Assembly: GCA_025084515.1 (NCBI GenBank)
Contig: JAJAGP010000250.1
Coordinates: 434,001-498,000 of the forward strand
Source: Ancistrus triradiatus
Taxonomy: Eukaryota > Chordata > Actinopteri > Siluriformes > Loricariidae
Reading direction: 5' to 3'
Length of the DNA: 64,000 nt
Of the stretch, positions 1-10,973 are shown one piece after another. The notes under the pieces were generated by a model. It saw nothing but the letters and a program-made list of their open reading frames with translations. It ran no database searches and was not told the origin of the DNA. The position numbers and the translations under genes are program-made. The stretch's first letter is position 1, and each line of letters opens with the position of its first letter.

Positions 1-1009
1 TGGCACAACATTTTTTGTGCATTTAGGTGAACTAATAAAGTTTTTCCGTGGATCCACAGAACAATTTGAAAGCTAGAGGTTGGCGTATCACACATGAGCA
101 TTTAAGTCACACTTTTTTCGGATGGTGACGCAAGTAATTGACGTTGTTGCTGACGTGTTTCAAAAGTACTAGGCTGGTTTTCATTTGTTGTCACTAGACC
201 ATGCAGTGTTACGACACTTACTAACAGATTGAGGGAAACTTTTTGCTTCATCAATAAACAGATTCATCTCCACAGTTCAGGCAGCGGGTATCAGGGTCGC
301 GCCTCTAACCTGCAGAAAATAACAAATTATAAATGCTTGAGGAGACACGGAGACCGCTTTGATTTATTGAGCCAGTTGAGACGACGGCGTGGTTCTAATG
401 TAATAACTGGACAGTCAAGGCCGTATTTAGCAGATGGTAATGACTCAGGAGCCGGCTCGAGACGAGCGCTCAGCAATCCGTGAATGAGAGGAAGTGGAAA
501 GGCAGGAGCTGGATTTATGCTTCTGTCTAAACTCTGACCCCAGGGCTTTGTGGAGTTTACAAAGCTACTAGCTGTGCTTTTTTAAAAGTTGGACTATTCA
601 ACTAGTCTGTCTAGACAGCGGTAATGAAACGGTGACTCATCCTTTCATGGTAGGTGGTGTTAGCGAAGAAGAAAATGCATTGCCTTTTGATTCAGCTTTC
701 CTGTGAAGTGCAACAATTTAAATTATATCTTTTTATTCACTGGAAGGTTTTGCTGGAAAATCTCATTTACACAGACGCAAATGCGCCTGATCAGCCGCAA
801 CATGACTGATGTCTGTTTGCTACTGTTGTGTGAAAGCTACAAGGCTAATGCGACTAATAGGTAACAGAGGACTCTCTCAAACAAAAAAATCTGATCTCTG
901 AATAAATGCTCTCAGACTCGCCTTGAACATAAATGAGAACTTTCTACTTTATTAATGGCTTGATACCATAGATATCCAAGCAGAAAATCACACGATAACA
1001 GTAGGCACG
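1..1009. other. Unique non-coding sequence
   Basis: I see no gene, RNA or recognisable repeat here. Base composition is ordinary and the short open frames do not look protein-like. Confidence 0.5.
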
Positions 1010-1387
1010 GACATGATCAAGAGGAGCTGCTGAAATTCAAGTTTCAGCAAACTGAAATATTTAGTATGGGTATTTCAGAAAGTGCTGATCTACTGGGATT
1101 TCCACACACAGCGGGTTTAGGGTTTACGGAGAGTCGTCCGATAAAGAGAGGGCAGTTCTCTGGGTGATAGAAAGCTAATAGAAAGACATCAGATGGGCTA
1201 CAGGAGCAGGGTACTAGGAGTTGACTGCACTCAAATCCAATAGAACATTTTTGGGATCAAAATCTCTGAGGAATGATTCCAGGACCTTGTTGAATTGATG
1301 CCACTAAGAATTAAGGAAAACAGGCAAAACAAGGTGCTAGCAAGGTGTACCTAATGTGTACCTAATGTGTACCTAAAGTGTCCCGTG
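1010..1387 (+). mobile_element. Decayed Tc1-like element, family D
   Basis: This reads as broken pieces of a common fish Tc1-like transposon. Near 1080-1180 lies a degenerate stretch of the type that encodes the N-terminal DNA-binding part (a 'ctactgggatttccacaca' block). Around 1230-1250 is 'ccaatagaacatttttggga', the usual transposase C-terminal coding block (NPIEHxWD-like). The end at 1340-1380 shows the 'gtgtacctaa' terminus, here repeated three times. Most of the middle of the gene is missing and no reading frame survives. The same terminus recurs at 19.6 kb and 63.7 kb. The assignment rests on remembered family resemblance. Confidence 0.55.
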
Positions 1388-1398
1388 AGTGTGTAATA

Positions 1399-2209
1399 CA
1401 GTGGTGCTTGAAAGTTTGTGAACCCTTTACAATTTTCTATATATCTGCATAAATATGACCTAAAACATCATCAGATTTTCACACATGTCCTAAAAGTACA
1501 TAAAGAAAAGCCAGTTAAACAAATGAGACAAAAATATTATACTTTGTAATTTATTTATTGAGGAAAATGATCCAATACTACATATTAGTGAATGGCAAAA
1601 GTATGTGAACCATTAGTGGAAGTGGAAGTATGTGAACCTCTAGGATTAGCAGTTAATTTGAAGGTGAAATTAGAGTCAGGTGTTTTCAATCAATGGAATG
1701 ACAATCAGGTGTGAGTGGGCACCCTGTTTTATTTAAAGAACAGGGATCTATCATAGTTAGCTCTTCACAACACGTGTTTGCGGAAGTGTATCATGACATG
1801 ATATGTTGTGGAAGGATCTGAAGTGAGCAGTTAATGTGAGGAAACTCACCAACATCCCTGAGTTGAAGCTGTTCTGTATGAAGGAATGGGCTAAAATTCT
1901 TCCAAGCTGGTGTGCACTAATGATTAACAGTTACCAGAAACATTTAGTTGCAGTTATTGTTGCACAGGGGGGTCACACCAGATACTGACAGCAAAAGTTC
2001 ACATACTTTTGCCACTCACTAATATGTAATATTGGATCATTTTTCTCAATAAATAAATGACCAAGTGTAATATTTTTGTCTCATTTGTTTAACTGGGTTC
2101 TCTTTACCTGCTTTTAGGATTTGTATGGAAAATTTGTTGAGGTTTTAGATCATATTTATACAGAAGTAGAGAAAATTCTAAAGGGTTCACAAACTTTCAA
2201 GCACCACTG
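1399..2209 (+). mobile_element. Tc1-like element, family A copy 1 (internal deletion)
   Basis: The ends are inverted repeats starting 'cagtggtgcttgaaagtttg' on the left, with the complement on the right, flanked by TA duplications at 1397-1398 and 2210-2211. The inverted repeats run about 210 bp and carry a second inner motif ('gtatgtgaacc'), as in IR/DR-type Tc1 elements. At about 1797-1803 the sequence jumps from the 5' leader to the extreme 3' end of the transposase region, so essentially the whole gene is gone. This 811-bp piece is therefore a non-autonomous deletion derivative. Copies 2 and 3 are at 4375 and 30962. Confidence 0.9.
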
Positions 2210-2211
2210 TA

Positions 2212-4372
2212 TATCATAGTATAATAATAATTAAGCCAGTGTACCTCGGAAGGAAGACGTATCTCATAAACTGGTACCTCTTTCTTTTGGACTTGAAGAT
2301 GTCAAGAAGATGCAGCGCTATTAATCATGTCCCCTCATTTGTAGACTTTCCCCATTCTCTTTTCTCATGCTCGCCTCTTTTCCATGCTCTCCTATGTCTC
2401 ATTTGTCTGTATCACACAGCTCGGCTTACCTTGAACAAGGAAAAGGTCATCTCACTACTCCAAGCCCAGGATAAGCCTCGCTTGGTGGAAATTAATGGAT
2501 GGCGCCTGTAATGGCACACCCTGTTTCTGCAGGATAATATTTTTTGGCTTATTTAAAGGACACGTTTATGGATGGAATATAAATACAGGCCAGTGACAAA
2601 CACTTAGGCTGATTTATTCCAGTCCAAGCCTGTTGTTTTGTACCTGCTCTGAAACAGAGTCAGAAAATCTACAGAGGAAAACTGACAGAGCTTCTGATTG
2701 ATCTGTCCTTGTTGAGTATCGCAGAGTGCATATTCAACTTTCAGGTACCTGACATAAAATCTCAGACCTTGTCAGTGGATCTTTGGGAGTGCAAATGTTT
2801 TGGATAATACCATATTTAGGATTAAAGAACAAAACTACAAGTACAGCTCACAAAAATGGGTTTAACACATAGCAAAACACAAACTGTTAAACACAAAGCT
2901 AAACACAAAATACAACTGAGAAGCGCAATAGAAGCACAAAACATAATAGATAAACGAGGCACAAGGGTGAAGAAGACCTCCAGGACAGAGATTCACTCTT
3001 TTGGTGTGAAACAGACAGACAGCTTGCTATGGATGTCAAAAAGGCTCAAAAGGCAAAGAAAAATACACAGGATGAAACAAGTTGAAGCATATTTGCATCG
3101 TCCTGGCAAATATCACTTGCAGATGCATTGATCTTGTGTAGATGTTCCAGATGCTTTTGCTAACTGATACCAGTGATTCCTTGCATACAACTTCTCAAAT
3201 TCTTTACATTTAAGCTGCAAAATATGATATTTAATCATCAGCACTTAAACGTTTGCTAAAGACTCCATATGGAGGCGATGCATAGGACCAAACATGAGCT
3301 GAAATTCTAGTGCATGTGGAAAGGAGTAAACTGCAAGACTCTTTTTCCAAACTCTGGGCTCTGTTGTGTTAGCTGTTTGCATAGCTGTAGTCAGAGCACG
3401 TCCTTGATGCCTGAAGCACACTTGACCAGGGGGACGCTGCAGGGGAAGAGCAAAGCGTGAAGTAAAGCACCGGGGAAGCTTCTACACAAAGAAAAAGTAG
3501 ACGAGGAAGAACAGAATGTTAGACTGGAACACACTAGTGGACGTTTAGCAGGACCTGAATGTGCGGAGATGCGGATACGGCATTATGCAAATGTTTACAC
3601 TGCAATATATTCCCCGAAAAGCAGCAACCACCCAGCATTATTTTTTTTTGCGTTAGCGTAATGAGCCACGATTAAGGGTTAAACTTGTGCCATTATCTTA
3701 GTGGTCAGTGACATGGTCAGCCAAACCAACACAGTGCTGTGTCCATCTGGTTCCTCAAGATATTTCCCATTTGACCACTTCAGTCCAGGTATAATCCAGC
3801 GTAGGTGTTTCTCTTATTCGCCGCTCTTTCTGTTCCACAATGGCACCTCCAGACCTTATTCGTGAAGAAAGATTCCGGGTTATCTGTGTGTGAAGCCATG
3901 AGAGGGCTAAACAGCAGGAGCTGGCCAGGTGATTAACTTTTCCCTTTTTCCATCCCGCCTCAACATGAAGGGGCGACCTCTTGGTGTTCCTCTGTGCTTA
4001 CTTTCAATGAGCCTATTTCCAGCTTGCTCTGAAAGAGCCAGGCTCTCATCTCAGCTTTGTTACAGGAAAAGTGAAGAGAGCAGCTTGTAGCGTGCCCGAG
4101 ACCAAAACCATTCAAAAGGGCTCTGCATGTGCCACCGTTCATGATCGGTGAATTTATGTGTTAACTTAGTTTCATTTCAAGCTTTCTATTTGGGGATTTT
4201 GGAGATTCTTTGCACTAAAGGACAGGCTAATGGTTTATTAAAAGTTGCAGAATTGTGTTTGTTAATCTGGCATGTGGGGGCACCCCTAGACTTGATGAAC
4301 CTCAAGGAAGGTAGAAGCTCAGGACGAGGCAGAACACAGACACAGATGAGATGGAAGCTGGCACAGGAGCAA
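2212..4372. other. Unique non-coding sequence
   Basis: No gene or repeat is recognised. A short duplication of adenine-rich words ('acacaaa', 'aaaacaca') occurs around 2870-2950. The open frames on both strands look random. Confidence 0.45.
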
Positions 4373-4374
4373 TA

Positions 4375-5800
4375 CAGTGGTGCTTGAAAGTTTGTGAACC
4401 TTTTACAATTTTCTATATTTCTGCATAAATATGACCTAAACATCATCAGATTTTCACACAAATCCTAAAAGTAGATAAAGAGAACCCAGTTCAACAAATG
4501 ACACAAAAATATTCTAGTTGATCATTTATTTAATGAGAAAAATGATCCAATATTACATATTAGTGAGCGGAAAAAGTATGTGAACCTCTAGGATTAGGAG
4601 ATTTCTGAGGACCTCAGAGAAAAAGTTGTTCATGCTCATCAGGCTGGAAAAGGTTACAAAACAATCTCTAAAGAGTTTGGACTCCACCAATCCACAGTCA
4701 GACAGACTGTGTACAATTCAAGACCATTGCTACCCTTTCCAGGAGTGGTCGACCAACAAAGATCACTCCAAGAGCAATGTGTGTAATAGTTGGCGAGGTC
4801 ACAAAGGACCCCAGGGTAACTTCTAAGCAACTGAAGGCCTCTCTCACATTGACTAATGTTACTGTTCATGAGTCCACCATCAGAAGAACACTGAACAACA
4901 ATGGTGTGCATGGCAGGGTTGCAAGGAGAAAGCCACTGCTCTCCAAAAAGAACATTGCTGCCCATCTGCAATTTGCTAAAAATCACGTGGACAAGTCAGA
5001 AGGCTATTGGAAGATGTTTTGTGAACCAAAATAGAATTTTTTGGTTTAAAAGAAAAGCGTTATGTTTAGAGAAAGGAAAACACTGCAGTCCAGCATAAGA
5101 AACTTATCCTATCTGTGAAACATGGTGGTGGTAGTATCATGGTTTTGGCCTGTTTTGCTGCATCTGGTCCAGCATGCAATCATTAATGGAACATTGAATT
5201 CTGAATTATATCAAAGAATTCTAAAGGAAAATGTCAGGACATTTTTCCATGAACTGAATCTGAAGAGAAGGTGGGTCATGCAGCAAGACAATGACCCTAA
5301 GCACACGTCATAAGTCGTTATCCCAAAGAATGGTTAAAGAAGAATAAAGTTAATGTTTTGGAATGGCCAAGTCAATGTCCTGACCTTAATCCAATCGAAA
5401 TGTTATGGAAGGACCTGAAGAGAGCAGTTAATGTGAGGAAACCCACCAACATCCCATAGTTGAAGCTGTTCTGTATGTAGGATTGGGCTAAAATTCCTCC
5501 AAGCTGGTGTGCAGGACTGATCAACAGTTACAGGAAACGTTTAGATGCAGTTATTGCTGTACAGGGGGTCACAACAGATACTGAAATCAAAGGTTCACAT
5601 ACTTTTGCCACGCACTAATATGTAATATTGGATTATTTTCCTCAAGAAATAAATGACCAAGTATAATATTTTTGTCCCATTTGTTTAACTGGGTTCTTTT
5701 TAATCTACTTTTAGGTGTGAAAATCTGATGCTGTTTTAGGTCAAATTTATGCAGAAATATAGAAAATTCTAAAGGGTTCACAAACTTTCAAGCACCACTG
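4375..5800 (+). mobile_element. Tc1-like element, family A copy 2
   Basis: It has the same terminal inverted repeats as copy 1, with TA duplications at 4373-4374 and 5801-5802. At 1426 bp it is near the usual length of a Tc1 element. Compared with copy 3 it lacks about 150 bp of the 5' leader just after the inner 'gtgaacctctaggattag' motif near 4595. It carries a broken transposase gene, annotated separately. Confidence 0.93.
4600..5560 (+). pseudogene. Tc1 transposase pseudogene (family A copy 2)
   Basis: An intact gene would encode a cut-and-paste DDE transposase of about 340 residues. Visible pieces are the two N-terminal helix-turn-helix units (4650-4990; residues such as RVTSKQLKASLTL and STIRRTLNNNGVHGRVARR) with a GRPTK-like hinge out of frame at 4743-4757, then the catalytic domain with 'MQQDNDPKH' near 5279-5305, which holds the second catalytic Asp. 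The third acidic block (DLNPIEMLW-like) is recognisable near 5382-5408 but in another frame. Around 5018-5026 a short deletion removes the block that should hold the first catalytic Asp, and stops follow. The same lesion occurs in copy 3. It cannot make an active enzyme. Confidence 0.88.
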
Positions 5801-5802
5801 TA

Positions 5803-7249
5803 TACCAGGGAAACAACAATGGGCACTGAATACAGACAAATGGGCACTGATGGGAAATTGGTACTCTCAGACAAAGACATAGATGAACCAGAATCTTTTG
5901 CCCAGTGGTACAGGTGAAGCACCGGCCTTGACCTTAAGCATGAGACCGTATCATACCCTGTGGACCCAACGGGGTCAGACACACAAACCAGAGTGTCACA
6001 GTCGGTAGAACACTGGCTCCCAATGCGGAAACTCTCTGATTTGTATCCCGCCTCTGTTCAACAAATCTCCCAGGCACTGCAACAGGGAGCCCTACCCTAC
6101 TCTACCCTGCCCTGCGATGTACTGGCATTCTTTCTAGAGAATGCTTATGGTGCCATGTTCTGCAAAGATAAGCCCCACAACACTGCCCAGGAAAAGTAGA
6201 GTTAAACCGTGTGAATTATGGGTTGCTTATTACGATGAGGCATCATAAAAAAGTTTTGTACAAATTTTTTATGAACAGTTATGAGAGCGCGATAACTTTG
6301 GATTTAATTAAGGCTTCAGACAGGAACACAACGTCATTAAAACCTAAACGTTAGCTCGGGCTACACCGGAAAGCAGCATTTCTTTACAAAACATGCAAAT
6401 GGATTACAAATGAACTCGGATTCCATTCATCCAGCACTAAAAGGCTTGTGGTCATGCCTGCAGCCAGCATTATGCATATTACGCTCAAAACAAGTGCCAA
6501 TCCTTTATTCAGGACAAACCCGATGCCTCTGGTCTGTTTAGAGCCCGCAGTTTTCACTCTCTGTAAGGAGCGGGACGAATGTGCCAGGGGATTTAAACAT
6601 TATGCTCCGAGTACTGAAATTATAAGCAGTCATGCACCCATGCATCAAGGTCACTCCGTTATCTCCTTTATTTTCTTTATTTTCTGATACGGAAAAGATT
6701 CAGATTTGCTTTGAAAAGATTACACATGTTCAGGATGTTAGCCAAACAATAACATAAGGAGTTTCTGCTTCACCGTCTGCTTAAAGCGTGACATTTCTTT
6801 ATCACGTGGAGCAGCTCAGGCCTGAAGGGATTTATGGGATTTAAGCGCTTGTGCAGTGTTACTACGAATTATTAAATGCATGAAATGTATCGTCTATAGA
6901 TCCTAATAAAATATCGAATGTTTATCGGTTTAATTTTTCGTTTCTTGTGTGATAGTTTAGTTTCTATGGTTTCACTTGTATTCCACATCAACTATTATTT
7001 GTTACAGGGAAGCAAAACAAAACAGTACCGGGAAACAAAAAGGCTTCTGGATTTATTTAGGTTCTTTGATAATATGATTTGTTTGACATTTTAAAGCTTA
7101 ATTTTATTTGCATAAATGATACTTTGGACTGTTTTTGTTATAAGGAATCTTTTTTGGGTATTTTTCGTTTTTGTTTTTGATATAGTCTTTTTTAAAGAAA
7201 TTTTCTTATGGTTCCAGTTTTATGTAAATTATTGTTTGTTTCTGTTACG
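5803..7249. other. Unique non-coding sequence
   Basis: Nothing is recognised with confidence. The last 350 bp before 7250 are T-rich and AT-rich, and form the target into which the solo LTR inserted. Confidence 0.45.
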
Positions 7250-7254
7250 GTTTG

Positions 7255-7790
7255 TGTCACGCGCCACGGCAGCGCACGCCATTGCATGGACCTATCGGGA
7301 AGCTACAGCATGATCAGATTGCTGATTGAACACAGCCGTGGGGCTTCTTATAAAAGTGCGCCCGCGAGAGAGACGGGTCACGGATTATTGATGTTGTCTT
7401 ATGTCGGTTGTGTCTCTACGTGCCGCCTCTCGTCTCGCGTCCCTACGCACCTCATCTCTCTGCTTACCTGGCTATCGCGTTCCTACGCGTTCTATCCTTG
7501 CTCCCCTATGTTCGTCCTTGCCCGTTATGTCGCGCCTCAGTTCAGGTATCGTTCTGTTTAGTCACTTCCGTGTTTGTTTCTTTTCACACTCGTTTTCCCT
7601 TCTGCGGTTTAGTTTTGTTGCCTACCCGTTTTCGTTTTTGTTCCATGGCCGTTTTCCGGCTTCGGCCCTTTTTCGTTGTACACCCGTTTTCGGTTAGCTG
7701 TATTTGTTTTCTGTTGGTTGCTTTAAATAAATCATCCCTTTGTTTTTGAACCTGCGTTCGTCTCACCTTAGTTCGCCCCCGTACGTTACA
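7255..7790 (+). repeat. Solo LTR of retroelement 1, with target duplication
   Basis: The segment begins TGTCAC and ends GTTACA, the TG...CA form of an LTR. It is flanked directly by the 5-bp repeat GTTTG (7250-7254 and 7791-7795), as integrase would leave. Inside are a TATA-like 'ttataaaag' at 7348 and a polyadenylation signal AATAAA near 7726. There is no internal region between the two GTTTG copies, so this is a solo LTR produced by LTR-LTR recombination. A close copy lies at 10974-11484 and its 3' tail at 8092-8153. Confidence 0.88.
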
Positions 7791-7795
7791 GTTTG

Positions 7796-8088
7796 CCATA
7801 TTAAAATGAAGGCTAACCGTGAAAATAAAAATAAAGTATAAAGGGTTTTAGGACCCATTTCCATTGAAAATGGTGAACACAAATAAAAATTAAAAAAAAG
7901 GAAAATAATATTCATACAAACACAGTAAAAGTAAATAAAACAACAAAGAAAAAGGACTTCAGAGGATAGAACCCTGGGCAGACGTAGCTCCACTGCGGCA
8001 ACAGCGTAACCGGGTCTGCGACTGCGCAGAGCGACAGAACCCGAGCGAAGCGCTTGCGAAAGCGACTGACGGTTCTCCCATGGTTTCC
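7796..8088. repeat. Flank segment F, first copy
   Basis: This segment follows the solo LTR directly and recurs, with indels and substitutions, at 11490-11785 after the other LTR. The first half is A-rich. The second half (from about 7950) is CpG-rich, with near-identical blocks such as 'ggacttcagaggatagaacc' in both copies. It ends abruptly at 8088, where the tail of an LTR starts. It is flanking DNA duplicated with the LTR, not part of the retroelement. Confidence 0.85.
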
Positions 8089-8091
8089 ATC

Positions 8092-8153
8092 AAATCATCC
8101 CTTTGTTTTTGAACCTGCGTTCGTCTCACCTTAGTTCGCCCCTGTACGTTACA
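8092..8153 (+). repeat. 3' tail of the 5' LTR of element 1
   Basis: These 62 bp match the last part of the LTR at 7255-7790, from the polyadenylation region through the terminal GTTACA. They abut flank F on the left without any upstream LTR sequence, so the junction at 8088-8092 is a breakpoint, either biological or from assembly. Confidence 0.8.
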
Positions 8154-8168
8154 GAATAATCCGCCCAT

Positions 8169-8519
8169 ATGGAGACGGCAGGTTCTTTTGATATTTCGTT
8201 TTTTCTCGGCCCTTTTAACGGTGATCCTGCCTCCTGTCGGCCGTTCGTGGAACGGTGCGTGCAGTGTTTCAATCTTTTCACCTTTGATTCTGAGTATGAC
8301 AGGTTGTCATTGGTGGTCCTTCACCTAACTGGTGAGGCCTTAATATGGGCAACTCAGCTGTGGCCGATGCTCAGGGCTGGAACCGTGGGGGAGCTCTTAG
8401 AAATGCTGGAGTTCGCTTTTGGCTCCCCGCGGGGCGTCCCGGGCATCAGAGCCATGGGTTTGGAAACCGTTCGCCGGACCATTGTCATCAACCGCCGGAA
8501 GAAACAGAATTTCCGGTAA
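8169..8519 (+). CDS. Gag-like N-terminal frame of LTR element 1
   Basis: This 116-residue frame starts with the first ATG after the LTR tail. It reads as the N-terminal part of a Ty3/Gypsy-type capsid, of the kind also found in LDOC1/PEG10/RTL-like proteins. The pattern is a small F-x-G-x-P block, then 'CRPFVERCVQCFNLF', a 'LTGEALIWATQLWPM' helix and 'AGTVGELLEMLEFAFG'. The protein should bind the element RNA and form particles. The corresponding region of element 3 is clearly related (LTGKALRWATEVWP, KAGTVGEFFEEF). No zinc knuckle is seen. The frame closes at 8519, but an overlapping +1 frame continues for 1.5 kb. Confidence 0.65.
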   Translation: METAGSFDISFFLGPFNGDPASCRPFVERCVQCFNLFTFDSEYDRLSLVVLHLTGEALIWATQLWPMLRAGTVGELLEMLEFAFGSPRGVPGIRAMGLETVRRTIVINRRKKQNFR

Positions 8520-10020
8520 GGCGGTTGCACGGTTAGCCCCGCCGACTCCTGCGCCACGCACGCTGTCAAAGCAGACAGTCGCGTCACTCCCGCTCGTGCC
8601 CACTCCTGCGTCTCGGACATTTGTGCCAGTGACTGTGTCCAGGTCGTCAGCGGTTCCAGTGGCTGCATCCAGGACGTCAGCAGTTCCAGTGGCTGCCTCC
8701 AGGGTGTCAGCAGTTCCAGTGGCTGCCTCCAGGGGGTCAGCAGTTCCAGTGGCTGCCTCCAGGACGTCAGTTGTTCCAGTGGCTGCCGCCAGGGCGTCAG
8801 CAGTTCCAGTGGCTGCCTCCAAGGCATCAGCAGTTCCAGTGGCTGCACCAAGGGCCTCGGCAGTTCCAGCGGCTGCACCAAGGGTCTCGGCAGTTCCAGA
8901 GGCCTTCCCTAAGGCCATCAGCTTCACAGAGACCCGTCCAGAGAACGTCTCTTCCCAAGAGACCCGTCCAGAGAACGTCTCTTCCCAAGAGACCCGTCCA
9001 GAGAACGTCTCTTCCCAAGAGACCCATCCAGAGGAACGTCTCTCCCAAGAGGACCAATCCAAGAATGTCTCTTCCACAGAGACCCGTCCAGAGAACGTCT
9101 CTCCACAGAGGGGACCCGTTACAGGAGAACGTCTCTTTCCACAGAGGACCCGTCCAGAGGAATGTCTCCCCAAGGAGAGGAGACCCTTTGCAGAGACTGT
9201 CTCCGCCACGGGGATCCAAGCATCACGTCGTCCACGGGACTCTGCTCGGCAGCCTCACGTGTCCATCGACTCTGCTCGGCAGCCTCACGTCGTCCACGAC
9301 TCTGCTCGGCAGCCTCACGTCGTCCAAGGCTCAGCTTCTCCAGCATCCCGTCCACGGCTCTCTTCTCCAGCATCCCGTCACGGCTCTGTTCTCTCCAGCA
9401 CCCGTCAACGGATCTGCTCTCCAGCATCCCGTCAATGCTCTGCTCTTCAAGGCATCCGTCCACGCCTCTTCTCTCAGCATCCCGTCCAAGGCTCTGCTCT
9501 TAAGCATCCCGTTCCACGGTCTGCTCTCCCAGCATCCCGTTCCACGGCCAGCTCTCAGCATCGAGTCGACCCGCTCTCCAGCCTCAGTGCGACTCCGCTC
9601 TCCAGCCTAACGTCGCGACTCCGCTCTCCAGCCTCACTGTCGCGACTCCGATCTGCAGCCTCACGTCGTCGACTCTCGATTCTGCAGCCTCACGTCGTCG
9701 AATCCGATTCTGCAGCCTCACGTTGTTCGACTCCGCTCTCCAGAATCACGTCGTCGACTCCGCTCTCCAGTGGCCTACGTCGTCGACTCCGCTCCTCCGC
9801 CTCACGTCGTCGACTCTGCTCCCAGCTTCTCGTCGGATCAGCTCGCAGTTATTCCTATCCGTCGTCGAATCAGCTCGTCTGCCTCTCGGTCCGGCGCCCT
9901 ACGCTCGCCTGCCTCTGTCTGCGCCTCCGCTCGCCTGCCTCTCGTCGGTGCCTCCGCGCGTCAGTCGCCTGGTTGCTGGCAGTCCCCTCCTGGGATCTGC
10001 CCGAAAAGAAGACCTCCTGA
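8419..10020 (+). CDS. Tandem-repeat protein frame downstream of gag (element 1)
   Basis: An open frame of 533 codons overlaps the 3' part of the Gag-like frame in the +1 phase. Its first ~70 residues are basic and Pro/Arg-rich. Residues ~75-170 are ten-residue repeats of the AVPVAASRxS type. Residues ~170-250 are ETRPENVSSQ repeats. The rest is Ser/Arg/Leu-rich repeat, including 27-bp units. I recognise no enzymatic domain. The phase change may be a programmed +1 shift or a plain frameshift. Because the unit lengths are multiples of three, other frames and the minus strand are also open, so openness alone proves little. ATG 8419 is merely the first in frame. Confidence 0.4.
   Translation: MAPRGASRASEPWVWKPFAGPLSSTAGRNRISGKAVARLAPPTPAPRTLSKQTVASLPLVPTPASRTFVPVTVSRSSAVPVAASRTSAVPVAASRVSAVPVAASRGSAVPVAASRTSVVPVAAARASAVPVAASKASAVPVAAPRASAVPAAAPRVSAVPEAFPKAISFTETRPENVSSQETRPENVSSQETRPENVSSQETHPEERLSQEDQSKNVSSTETRPENVSPQRGPVTGERLFPQRTRPEECLPKERRPFAETVSATGIQASRRPRDSARQPHVSIDSARQPHVVHDSARQPHVVQGSASPASRPRLSSPASRHGSVLSSTRQRICSPASRQCSALQGIRPRLFSQHPVQGSALKHPVPRSALPASRSTASSQHRVDPLSSLSATPLSSLTSRLRSPASLSRLRSAASRRRLSILQPHVVESDSAASRCSTPLSRITSSTPLSSGLRRRLRSSASRRRLCSQLLVGSARSYSYPSSNQLVCLSVRRPTLACLCLRLRSPASRRCLRASVAWLLAVPSWDLPEKKTS
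8640..9180 (+). repeat. Two in-frame 30-bp tandem arrays
   Basis: From about 8640 to 8920 a 30-bp unit containing 'gtcagcagttccagtggctg' is repeated about nine times. From about 8925 to 9180 a different 30-bp unit containing 'gacccgtccagagaacgtct' is repeated about eight times, with later copies carrying indels. Both are read through by the long downstream frame of element 1. Confidence 0.85.
9563..9835 (+). repeat. First 27-bp array of element 1
   Basis: About ten degenerate copies of a unit built around 'ctccagcctcacgtcgtcga' occur here. Most carry the SalI word GTCGAC and several CpGs. It is the same unit as the longer array at 10237-10870, and it lies just upstream of the internal 3' end and polypurine tract. 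Confidence 0.82.
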
Positions 10021-10090
10021 GGCGGAACTGCGTCCGGGGGTCCCTTTTGGGAGTCCTAGCTCTGTCTCGGACTTCTTGGGGGGGGGGCTC

Positions 10091-10236
10091 TGTCACGGGC
10101 CACGACAGCGCGCGCTGTTGCACGGACCTATCGGGAAGCTCCAGCATGATCAGATTGCAGATTGAACACAGTCGTGGGGCTTCTTATAAAAGCGCGCTCG
10201 CGAGAGAGACGGGTCATGGATTATTGATGTTGTCAT
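10091..10236 (+). repeat. 3' LTR start of element 1, interrupted
   Basis: It begins TGTCACGGG right after the G-rich tract and follows the solo LTR sequence through the TATA-like box ('ttataaaagc', about 10185) to 'catatgtcg'. There the LTR sequence stops and 27-bp repeat units begin. The remainder of an LTR reappears 740 bp later. Confidence 0.82.
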
Positions 10237-10870
10237 ATGTCGCTCTGCAGCCACACGTCGTCGACTCCGCTCTGCAGCCACACGTTGTCGACTCCGCTCT
10301 GCAGCCTCTCGTCGTCAAGTCCGCTCTGCAGCATCACGTCGTCGACTCCGCTCTGCAGCATCACGTCGTTGACTCCGATCTGTAGCCTCACGTCGTCGAC
10401 TCCGATCTGCAATCTCACGTCGTCAACTCCGATCTGCAGCCTCATGTCGTCGACTCCGATCTGCAGCCTCACGTCATCGACTCCGCTCGTCAGCCTCTCG
10501 TCGTCGACTCCGCTCTCCAGCATCACGTCGTCGACTCCGCTCTCCAGCATCACGTCGTCGACTCCGCTCGTCAGCCTCTCGTCGTCGACTCCGCTCTCCA
10601 GCCTCATGTCGTCGACTCCGCTCTCCAGCCTCACGTCGTCGACTCCGCTCTCCAGCCTCACGTCGTCGACTCCGCTCTCCAGCCTCACGTCGTCGTCTCC
10701 ACTCTCCAGCCTCACGCCGTCGACTCCGTTCTCCAGTCTTACGTCGTCGACTCCGATCGTCAGCCTCACGTCGTCGACTCCACTCCTCAGCCTCTCGTCG
10801 TCGACTCCACTCCTCAGCCTCTCGTCGTCGACTCCGCTCCTCAGCCTCTCGTCGTCGACTCAGCTCGCCT
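10237..10870 (+). repeat. 27-bp tandem array inserted in the 3' LTR
   Basis: About 23 copies of a 27-bp unit are seen. It translates as the nine-residue repeat SSLTSSTPL on the plus strand and as an Asp/Val/Leu-rich repeat on the minus strand. Nearly every unit carries CACGTCGTCGAC or a one-base variant, so the array is very CpG-rich. It continues into a stretch (10870-10970) that duplicates 9900-10000, then joins LTR sequence at 10974. Confidence 0.9.
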
Positions 10871-10973
10871 ACCTCTCGTCGGCGCCTCCGCTCGCCTGCC
10901 TCTCGTCGGCGCCTCCGCGCGTCAGCTGCCTGGTTGCTGGCAGTCCCCTCCTGGGATCTGCCTTCTGGGGGCC

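Noticed and set aside
8354..9209. Minus-strand open frames of up to 270 codons opposite the element 1 repeats
   Set aside because: They arise because the tandem unit length is a multiple of three and lacks stops. The plus strand has the Gag start and LTR orientation.
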